A stretch of 7,627 nucleotides of DNA from Treponema sp. (GTDB taxonomy: Bacteria > Spirochaetota > Spirochaetia > Treponematales > Breznakiellaceae), in assembly GCA_009785545.1 (NCBI GenBank), contig WQWD01000112.1, positions 1 through 7,627 of the forward strand. The letters run 5' to 3'. Below, piece after piece: positions 1 to 5,508 of the stretch; position 1 is the stretch's first letter; each line of letters opens with the position of its first letter. Under the pieces are notes generated by a model, which did no database searches, had not been told where the DNA came from, and saw nothing but the letters and a program-made list of their open reading frames with translations. A program made the translations under genes and the position numbers.

Positions 1-37
1 GTGAGCGATAAATTATCATGAACGATAAGCATCACTT

Positions 38-66
38 TTGGCAATTAAATAGTTTTTTGTTGTAAT
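38..66 (+). promoter_or_regulatory. Candidate sigma-70 promoter of the Hpt/HD-GYP unit
   Basis: A TTGGCA box (38-43, 5 of 6 to consensus) lies 17 bases from a TGTAAT box (61-66, 5 of 6). The predicted start, around position 73, falls inside the Shine-Dalgarno-like GAGG (70-73) of the Hpt gene. So either the true start is slightly upstream, the mRNA has almost no leader, or the match is chance in AT-rich DNA. Bases 1-21 could be the tail of an upstream gene (in-frame TGA at 19-21), but too little is present to say. Confidence 0.4.
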
Positions 67-80
67 AAAGAGGGGTTTTA

Positions 81-422
81 ATGTCAGATATAGTCTATAT
101 CAATATTGAAGAAGGCTTAAAAAGAGTCATGAATAACGCCATGCTCTTTGCTAAATTGCTTTCAAAATTTAAAAATTATACTCATATAAGTGAAATTGAA
201 GCTGCGTTTGCGGAAAACGATTTGGAAGCAGCGTTGAATTCTGCGCACACTCTGAAAGGGCTTGCGGCGAATCTTTCTCTTACCGAATTATATAAGCAGG
301 TGCAGGAATTGGAAGCACAAATTAAAATAGGGACAGAAAACAACGAGCTTCTCGAAAAAATAAAAGGCGTACATGCCAAAACTTTGGAAGAGGCGGATAA
401 GGTAATAAGCCAATATGCTTGA
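81..422 (+). CDS. Hpt (histidine phosphotransfer) domain protein
   Basis: A stand-alone phosphotransfer protein of 113 residues, the usual size of a single Hpt four-helix bundle. The signature AHTLKGLAANL lies at about residues 55-65, with H56 as the expected phospho-accepting histidine and the following K and G conserved. There is no signal peptide or membrane segment, so it should be cytoplasmic. The family relays phosphate between the receiver domain of a hybrid kinase and a final response regulator. The ATG is supported by a GAGG motif seven bases upstream. Its stop lies inside the start of the HD-GYP response regulator (8-base overlap), which implies translational coupling and makes that regulator the likely partner. 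The kinase that would feed it is not in this window. The domain call is firm; the partner is inferred from context. Confidence 0.9.
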   Translation: MSDIVYINIEEGLKRVMNNAMLFAKLLSKFKNYTHISEIEAAFAENDLEAALNSAHTLKGLAANLSLTELYKQVQELEAQIKIGTENNELLEKIKGVHAKTLEEADKVISQYA

Positions 423-1467
423 AAAAACAACAGTATTAATCGTCGACGATGAAGAAATTAACATTGACATTCTTGAAGAAATACTAAAGGAAGACTACCA
501 TATTTTATCTGCTTCCAATGGCAGAGAAGCTCTTGTCGTACTCAAAACTGCGAAAATTCTTCCTAAAATTATCCTTTTGGATGTAGTAATGCCTCAAATG
601 ACAGGGCGTGAGCTGCTTGAAGTTTTGATGAACGACACAGCTCTTAAAAGGATTCCTGTCATTTTTATTACTGCTGAGGAAAAATCCGAATCTGAACTTT
701 TGGATGCGGGAGCTGTTGATTTTATTTCAAAACCTCTTGATCATGATATTGTTAAACTCCGTGTTAGAAACCAGATACAGTTAAAAAATTACAGCGATAA
801 CCTGGAAGAAATGGTAGCTGTTAAAACCGCCGAAGTTACAAAAACTCTTGACAACGTACTGCAAGGGCTTGCGAATATTATTGAACATCGTGATCTGGAA
901 TCAGGTGAGCATGTAAAAAGAACGCAATTATTTGTAAAATCTATAATTGACTATTTGATCAATACCGAATCTGTTTATGCCGAAGAACTAAAAAAACTTC
1001 AGCCGGATATTATAATGAAATCTATGGCTCTCCATGATGTAGGAAAAATCGCAATCCCTGACAGAATTTTATTGAAGCCTGAAAAACTTGATCCCGATGA
1101 ATTTGAATTGATGAAAACACACACTACGCGCGGCAAGGAAATTATTCGAGAACTTGGGGATGTAAATACATCTTTGTATTTAAAGCACTGCGAAGATATA
1201 TGTTACAGCCATCACGAACGATGGGACGGCAAAGGTTACCCTATACAGTTAAAAGGAGAAGAAATCCCTTTAACAGCCCGCCTTGCGTCATTGGCGGATG
1301 TTTATGACGCATTAGTCAGCGTCCGTGTTTATAAACCTGCGTTTTCTTACGAGGAAGCTCTTGAACTTATTGTTAAAGGAAGCGGTACTCAATTTGATCC
1401 AATTGTTGTTGATGCTGTTGTGCAGGTATATGATCAGTTTAAAGAAATTTCCCAAAAGTACAGTTAA
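415..1467 (+). CDS. Response regulator with HD-GYP cyclic-di-GMP phosphodiesterase domain
   Basis: A 350-residue two-domain response regulator. The N-terminal receiver (about 5-120) has the acidic pair D11/D12, phospho-acceptor D56 in LLDVVMP, T86 and K106 in SKPL, so it appears phosphorylatable. A short helical linker (about 120-145) leads to an HD-GYP domain (about 146-345). That domain has H166, the HD pair H207-D208 in ALHDVGKIAIPD, H236, the HHE-WDGKGYP block (266-276) and D295 in LADVYDAL. All hallmark metal-binding and GYP residues are present, so it should hydrolyse cyclic-di-GMP; HD-GYP proteins with this receiver arrangement are often annotated RpfG-like. The ATG overlaps the end of the Hpt gene, with a modest AAGG about 12 bases upstream, consistent with coupled translation. 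Transcription likely ends at the hairpin at 1492-1532. The cellular output (motility, attachment or other) cannot be read from the sequence. Confidence 0.95.
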   Translation: MLEKTTVLIVDDEEINIDILEEILKEDYHILSASNGREALVVLKTAKILPKIILLDVVMPQMTGRELLEVLMNDTALKRIPVIFITAEEKSESELLDAGAVDFISKPLDHDIVKLRVRNQIQLKNYSDNLEEMVAVKTAEVTKTLDNVLQGLANIIEHRDLESGEHVKRTQLFVKSIIDYLINTESVYAEELKKLQPDIIMKSMALHDVGKIAIPDRILLKPEKLDPDEFELMKTHTTRGKEIIRELGDVNTSLYLKHCEDICYSHHERWDGKGYPIQLKGEEIPLTARLASLADVYDALVSVRVYKPAFSYEEALELIVKGSGTQFDPIVVDAVVQVYDQFKEISQKYS

Positions 1468-1491
1468 AATTATTTAATTATAGTCCTTATA

Positions 1492-1532
1492 AAAAATGAA
1501 CGTGAATCAGATAGTGATTCACGTTCATTTTT
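1492..1532. terminator. Bidirectional intrinsic terminator between convergent units
   Basis: A perfect inverted repeat: bases 1492-1509 pair with 1515-1532 (18 bp, including A:T flanks) around the 5-base loop GATAG. The core is TGAACGTGAATCA and its complement. It reads into a T5 run on the plus strand and a T6 run on the minus strand. It lies 24 bases after the HD-GYP stop and 20 bases after the solute-binding protein stop, so it can end both transcripts. Confidence 0.9.
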
Positions 1533-1552
1533 GTCATTTGATGTTTGAAAAT

Positions 1553-3112
1553 TTACGGGTCGATATACAATTCTTCACGTTCACGGCGGATGGCTTCGGC
1601 TCCGGAGGTTAGCCAGTTGGTAATGCCGGTATTCCACTCAGTATCGAAATCTCCTTCTGGCGCTCTGATTGCTCGAATAACAAATGCGATTGACATATCG
1701 ATTAACGTTCTGCTCAAGGGACCGGCGGCTCTAAGCGGAGCTGTTGTGGCAACTACCGGAATTGGGCGGGCATTGATCATGGCTGTGCGGTAGGCTTCCA
1801 TTATCATTTCGGCAGGCCAAGGGTATGCTGATGCCATCGCACGGATGCTCGCTTCCTCAGTTCCAAGGAAAAGTCCGTTCAACATTGGGGTATAGTCAAT
1901 GTTCATGCTTGAATTCTGAATCCAGCCGTCAGAAGCTACAGGGTTGATTCTCGGTACGCCGTCAACCATTTCGTGTACAATACCTTCCGGTCCAATCTGC
2001 AGGAAATTGTAAATTTCAAACCGGGAAAGCCAGTTTAAATAACTCATAGCAGCGTGGGGGTTTCTTGACCCTGCCGGAATAAAGAAATATAACGCCTCGG
2101 CATCATACGAAATATTAACTCCGCTGGAAGAAAATGTGTCGATGGGAATTAATCTGGCAGTGGGAACAATCTCTTGAAGATCGCTGAGTATTCTGTCGCT
2201 TTCACGGAAAATTTGATCCCAGTTGTGAGCGAAAGCTCCTACAACTCCGCTTTTGATCAGGTTGTTGTAAATTTCGTCATCAGCATACAAAGGAAAATCA
2301 CGTCCGATAAGTCCGTTGTTATACATACGGTTCAGGAAACGTATCCCTTCCTTGTATCCGGGAACCAGGAAAAATCTGTCAACAATGGAGTTAATCCAAA
2401 GATCTCTTGTAGAAATGTCCGGATCGATAAACGATTCGGCGATAGCGCCGGCTGTCCAGCGGACATCTTGTGTCATAATAAACGGAATTACATTATCGAC
2501 ACCTAAAACTGCGGGGATTCTGTCTCTGAATGCTACCATAGTGTTAAAAAATTCTTCCGCATTAGAAGGGATGGGAAGATTCAGAGCTTCCAGCCAATCT
2601 TCACGGATAAAAGTGTTAAAGCGGGCGACATTTACACGCCTGCCCGGTATCGAAAAAACCTGGCCTGTTTGAGCGTTTTTGTTTCGGTGAATAAAATATC
2701 GACCGGGAAGAACCGGATCGTAACCGAGCAATTCTCTTAAATTGTAAAGGTGTGTGTCGATGTACGGAGCCATATCAAAAAGTCCGCCCATCTCTCCCCA
2801 GTTTGTGATGTTCTCGAGGCTGAATGTTTTCATGATGTCAGGAGGATTTCCTGCCGCCATCAAATTAACTTGAGCCTGCTCTTCTTGAGCGCGGGGAACC
2901 GGCACAAATTGTACATTGTAGCCCGATTCTGCGTAGAAATTTTCCTGAATCCAGTCTGTCCAATTGTTTCTGGTCGGATTTGTCCGGCCTCCGTCAGTGC
3001 CGCGGTCGTATACCACTACTCTGATAACTCCGTCGAGGTTCTCGCGTTGACAAGATGTGCCAAATGCAAACATCATTGCAAAAATTAACGCGCTGATTAG
3101 TACCTTTTTCAT
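1553..3112 (-). CDS. Extracellular solute-binding lipoprotein of an LplABC-type ABC importer
   Basis: A 519-residue substrate-binding protein of the family 1 (sugar) type, related to LplA/YtcQ proteins. A basic, hydrophobic signal sequence (1-20) precedes C21 in FGTSC. This is a relaxed lipobox, typical of spirochaetes, so the protein is probably lipid-anchored and captures ligand outside the inner membrane. Family features include a DRG-TDGG segment near 36-42, the AAGNPPDI block (86-93) and GGLFDMAPYID (109-119). The length is normal for the family. The start has a strong AAGGAG four to five bases upstream (3116-3123). It is the last gene of the operon, 17 bases after the LplC-like permease. 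Relatives bind oligosaccharides such as aldouronates or rhamnogalacturonan fragments, but nothing visible fixes the ligand here. Confidence 0.92.
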   Translation of the reverse strand: MKKVLISALIFAMMFAFGTSCQRENLDGVIRVVVYDRGTDGGRTNPTRNNWTDWIQENFYAESGYNVQFVPVPRAQEEQAQVNLMAAGNPPDIMKTFSLENITNWGEMGGLFDMAPYIDTHLYNLRELLGYDPVLPGRYFIHRNKNAQTGQVFSIPGRRVNVARFNTFIREDWLEALNLPIPSNAEEFFNTMVAFRDRIPAVLGVDNVIPFIMTQDVRWTAGAIAESFIDPDISTRDLWINSIVDRFFLVPGYKEGIRFLNRMYNNGLIGRDFPLYADDEIYNNLIKSGVVGAFAHNWDQIFRESDRILSDLQEIVPTARLIPIDTFSSSGVNISYDAEALYFFIPAGSRNPHAAMSYLNWLSRFEIYNFLQIGPEGIVHEMVDGVPRINPVASDGWIQNSSMNIDYTPMLNGLFLGTEEASIRAMASAYPWPAEMIMEAYRTAMINARPIPVVATTAPLRAAGPLSRTLIDMSIAFVIRAIRAPEGDFDTEWNTGITNWLTSGAEAIRREREELYIDP

Positions 3113-3129
3113 AAACTCTCCTTGTTAAT

Positions 3130-4008
3130 TTATCCTTTAACAGCACCGATTGTAACGCCGCTGATAAAATAACGCTGAAGCCACGGATATACCAGCAAAA
3201 TTGGTATTGTGGCGATCATGACTGCTGCTGCTTTCATGCCGTCGCTTGCTGCGGGAATTCCTCCGGCGATGCCTTCCTGAGCAGCCACTTCTATCGAAGC
3301 TAAGTTATTTATTATGTTAAACAGTTTTAGCTGGATAGGGTGAAAGTCGGGAGCCGAAGTCATAAACATAAGCGCATCGGAAAAACCGTTCCATCTGCCA
3401 ACTGCATAAAACAAAGACAATGTGGCAAGGACTGGCAAGGACAAAGGCAGGTAAATTTTCATCAATACTGTGAATGGATTAGCTCCGTCAATCTCGGCTG
3501 ACTCACGCAGGCTGTCCGGAACTGAATAAAAGAAACTCCGCAAAATAATCATGTTAAATACCGAAAGACTGCCCGGCAGGATCAATACAAGCGGGTTGTC
3601 CAAAAGTCCCAGCGACCTCATTAAAAGGTAATTTGGTATAATGCCTGCGTTAAAATACATTGTAATAATGATGATCGTGTTAATGAGCTTTCGCCCTTTA
3701 AGGTTGTCATACGTCAACGGAAAAGCCGCCATGACTGTCATTGTCAACGCAAATGTGGTGAAAACAAACGTAAGGATGATTGTCCAGATCATCGAACGGG
3801 AAAACGATGGATCCAGAAAAACAAAACGATAAGAATCCAGAGTGGGCTCTACAGGCCAGAAGGAAACTTCTCCTCTCACGATTGCCAGCGGATCGCTTAA
3901 CGAACGCGCAAAAATATTGAGCATGGGAAACAGACAAATTGCTATCACCATTAAACAAATAAAAACAATAATTTTATCTTCGAGTTCTTTTGCTTTTGAT
4001 TTTATCAT
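3130..4008 (-). CDS. lplC: ABC transporter permease, LplC/YtcP type
   Basis: A 292-residue inner-membrane permease of the binding-protein-dependent (MalG-like) family. About six hydrophobic segments are visible, near 13-35, 74-97, 108-128, 139-160, 188-210 and 260-281. The cytoplasmic EAA loop, which docks on the ATPase, is at about 167-190, with ESAEIDGANPF followed by LPLSLP. The C-terminus (GVTIGAVKG) is typical of LplC/YtcP proteins. It would pair with the LplB-like permease encoded just upstream. Only 9 bases separate the genes, and its AGGAGA ribosome site (4014-4019) abuts the upstream gene's TAG stop, a sign of co-translation. No ATPase gene is in the operon. Family assignment is firm; the symbol follows the B. 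subtilis naming and does not imply a known substrate. Confidence 0.93.
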   Translation of the reverse strand: MIKSKAKELEDKIIVFICLMVIAICLFPMLNIFARSLSDPLAIVRGEVSFWPVEPTLDSYRFVFLDPSFSRSMIWTIILTFVFTTFALTMTVMAAFPLTYDNLKGRKLINTIIIITMYFNAGIIPNYLLMRSLGLLDNPLVLILPGSLSVFNMIILRSFFYSVPDSLRESAEIDGANPFTVLMKIYLPLSLPVLATLSLFYAVGRWNGFSDALMFMTSAPDFHPIQLKLFNIINNLASIEVAAQEGIAGGIPAASDGMKAAAVMIATIPILLVYPWLQRYFISGVTIGAVKG

Positions 4009-4017
4009 GACTATCTC

Positions 4018-5001
4018 CTACCACACGCCCCGTTCACCGGTTTTTTTGGCAAGAGCATTTGCCATAACCAGGAACGCGACACAAATTATCGACTGAAACA
4101 ATCCTACAGCGGCTGTAAGCGAGAACTGACCTGAACGAATACCTACACGGTAAACGTAAGTGCTTAAAACATCGGCAACTTCCATTACCGTTGGATTTTG
4201 CATGGCGAAAGGACGATCAAATTCACTGCCAAGAATGATACCAAGCCTTAAAATTAAAAGTACCATGATTGTGGGGCGTATGCCTGGAAGCGTGATACTC
4301 CATATTTTTCGCAAGCGCCCGGCTCCGTCAACTTCGGCGGCTTCGTACAGTTCGGGGCTTATGCTTGTAATCGAGGCAAGATAGATGATCGTGCCCCAGC
4401 CCATGTCTTTCCATATTCCAAGTCCGATGTATGTAGTGACCCAATTACGAGGCGTCATCAAAAAGTCAATCGGCCCAATGCCAAGCTGTCCCAGCAAAAT
4501 GTTGACAACACCTCCTCCCGGCGCAAACAACTGAACAGCCATACCAGAAATTATTATCCAGGAAAGAAAGTGAGGCAGGTAAACAACAGTCTGGGTAAAC
4601 TTCTTAAAACGTCTGAATGCAATCTCATTTAAAAGAAGCGCCAGAATGATAGGAGCCGGGAAGCCCATTACCAGGTCGAGGAAGTTAAGCATCAACGTAT
4701 TTCTGACAGCGCGCCAGAAAGCCGGTGACGAAAAAGCTTCCTGAAAATAATGGAAACCAACCCAATGATTACAACCCGGCAAATGAGGATAACCTGTACA
4801 CGCCGGATTTGGCGTTGCCCAGACTCCTCGAAAGAAGTTGTAATGCCTGAAAGCGATTACGATATTTGTCATGGGAACATATCGAAACACTACAAAGAAA
4901 GCTATCGGCATGAGGAGCATCAAATAGAGCATCCATGTACGCCGCAGGTAGTTATCCCGTCTGATAAGAGCAGGATGTGTTGTTTCTTTAACATTTTTCA
5001 T
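4018..5001 (-). CDS. lplB: ABC transporter permease, LplB type
   Basis: A 327-residue permease and first gene of the importer operon. It has a charged N-terminus, a first membrane helix near 24-46, and five more near 103-125, 137-158, 188-210, 243-258 and 296-316. The EAA loop at about 217-243 (ELYEAAEVDGAGRLRKI, then LPGIRP) is intact and would contact a nucleotide-binding subunit. An unusual periplasmic stretch at about 62-80 carries two cysteines, C68 and C77, where I recall relatives having only a short link between the YN-F-G and WVG-F motifs. The ATG has no recognisable Shine-Dalgarno, and a perfect TATAAT box ends 10 bases before it, so the mRNA may be leaderless. No upstream alternative start is visible in frame, and the next ATG (M24) would remove the N-terminal cytoplasmic tail. 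It functions with the LplC-like permease and the lipoprotein downstream. Confidence 0.93.
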   Translation of the reverse strand: MKNVKETTHPALIRRDNYLRRTWMLYLMLLMPIAFFVVFRYVPMTNIVIAFRHYNFFRGVWATPNPACTGYPHLPGCNHWVGFHYFQEAFSSPAFWRAVRNTLMLNFLDLVMGFPAPIILALLLNEIAFRRFKKFTQTVVYLPHFLSWIIISGMAVQLFAPGGGVVNILLGQLGIGPIDFLMTPRNWVTTYIGLGIWKDMGWGTIIYLASITSISPELYEAAEVDGAGRLRKIWSITLPGIRPTIMVLLILRLGIILGSEFDRPFAMQNPTVMEVADVLSTYVYRVGIRSGQFSLTAAVGLFQSIICVAFLVMANALAKKTGERGVW

Positions 5002-5011
5002 AGTTGCACTT

Positions 5012-5040
5012 ATTATACCACAGCACCACTTTTTTTTAAA
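5012..5040 (-). promoter_or_regulatory. Probable promoter of the ABC importer operon
   Basis: On the minus strand a perfect TATAAT (5017-5012) is preceded, after a 17-base spacer, by TTTAAA (5040-5035, 4 of 6 to TTGACA). An A8 tract (5037-5030) overlaps the 3' half of the -35 box and runs into the spacer. The expected start, near 5005, leaves about four bases before the ATG at 5001. No convincing operator palindrome is visible beside it. Confidence 0.6.
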
Positions 5041-5150
5041 TATTGATGTGAAATTTATACAATGAATATGTGATTTTTACATTTAATTAATAAAGATTTA
5101 CATGCCAGCTAATTTGATTGCAGCAAAGAAAACATGGCTGTAAAAACTTC

Positions 5151-5353
5151 GTACGCAATGAGACTGCGGACTGCGGAGTCTGTCAGGGAAAACTCCTGCG
5201 AAGAGTCCGCTCCAGAGCCTCAGCAGGTAATAAAAAAGCCTTAAATAAATTGGGATTACAATGAAAATATTCTAAATTGCTGAGTCTCTTGCACGGGGAG
5301 CGCAGGAGATGTTTTTCCTGCCAGCCTCCGCAGCCCGCAGTCTCATTGCGTAC
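5151..5353. repeat. Long imperfect inverted repeat (arms about 75 bp, 52-bp AT-rich centre)
   Basis: Arm one (5151-5225) and the reverse complement of arm two (5278-5353) align along their whole length. The outer 19 bases, GTACGCAATGAGACTGCGG, match exactly; the next 30 or so (CTGCGGAG-CTG-CAGG and CTCCTGCG) match closely with one short gap; the inner end matches at GAG-CTCAGCA. The centre (5226-5277) is AT-rich. On the minus strand a T5 run lies four bases beyond the structure, so it could act as a distant terminator for the lipoprotein gene. Its two-armed form also fits a MITE-like or palindromic repeat element. No target-site duplication is evident. Confidence 0.8.
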
Positions 5354-5455
5354 CCGCAGGGTGTTTTGTTCCAATTATGTTTGGGTGACAGTCACCATGT
5401 GCGTGTATCTGTCACTCATGCGCTGCCTCCTCCGGGTCGCTGCGAGGCATTTCGC

Positions 5456-5470
5456 GTAACGGTACGTTAC
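5456..5470. repeat. Small hairpin downstream of lipoprotein gene
   Basis: GTAACG (5456-5461) pairs with CGTTAC (5465-5470) across a 3-base loop. It abuts the larger hairpin that spans the lipoprotein stop codon, and follows it in the direction of that gene. There is no T-run after it, so it is not a classical intrinsic terminator. Confidence 0.6.
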
Positions 5471-5508
5471 TCGCCCTTAGCTTGAGCCTACGTTAAACTA
5501 AGGGCGAG
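5470..5508. repeat. 11-bp inverted repeat spanning the lipoprotein stop codon
   Basis: CTCGCCCTTAG (5470-5480) is the exact complement of CTAAGGGCGAG (5498-5508), separated by 17 bases. On the minus strand the first arm is the last codons and TAG stop of the FGE-like lipoprotein; the second lies just beyond it. No T-run follows. It may act as an mRNA 3' stabilising structure, a weak terminator, or a DNA cruciform like those found just downstream of variable regions in diversity-generating retroelements. Confidence 0.75.

Larger units (their letters stand above)
5002..5497. other. Non-coding region between importer operon and lipoprotein gene
   Basis: About 500 bases with no convincing gene. 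From left to right: the importer promoter (5012-5040); an AT-rich stretch (5041-5150) with TTTACAT twice; the 203-bp inverted-repeat element (5151-5353); a 13-base palindrome, GGTGAC-A-GTCACC (5384-5396); a weak TGCCTC/GAGGCA pair (5424-5429, 5444-5449); and two adjoining hairpins ending in the lipoprotein stop codon (5456-5508). An open frame of 36 codons at 5134-5244 (plus) has no ribosome site and runs through one repeat arm, so I do not call it a gene. Confidence 0.7.

Noticed and set aside
18..65. 15-codon frame starting at an ATGA overlap with a possible upstream stop
   Set aside because: Very short and without features; it overlaps the better-supported promoter match.
1545..4096. Several plus-strand open frames of 63-118 codons opposite the importer operon
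   Set aside because: All are antisense to well-conserved transporter genes and show no family features.
5041..5110. CRP-like half sites (TGTGA) upstream of the importer operon
   Set aside because: The second half sites do not match and the DNA is AT-rich enough to give such matches by chance.
5134..5244. 36-codon frame entering the inverted-repeat arm
   Set aside because: No Shine-Dalgarno, no recognisable product, and the sequence is explained by the repeat structure.
5183..5374. 63-codon minus-strand frame across the inverted repeat
   Set aside because: Runs through both arms and the AT-rich centre. The arms are not kept in the same reading frame, so selection is on DNA or RNA, not protein.
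5354..5497. Possible DGR template repeat beside the variable region
   Set aside because: I looked for a second copy of the 5513-5608 sequence downstream and elsewhere in the window and found none; no reverse transcriptase motifs are present either.
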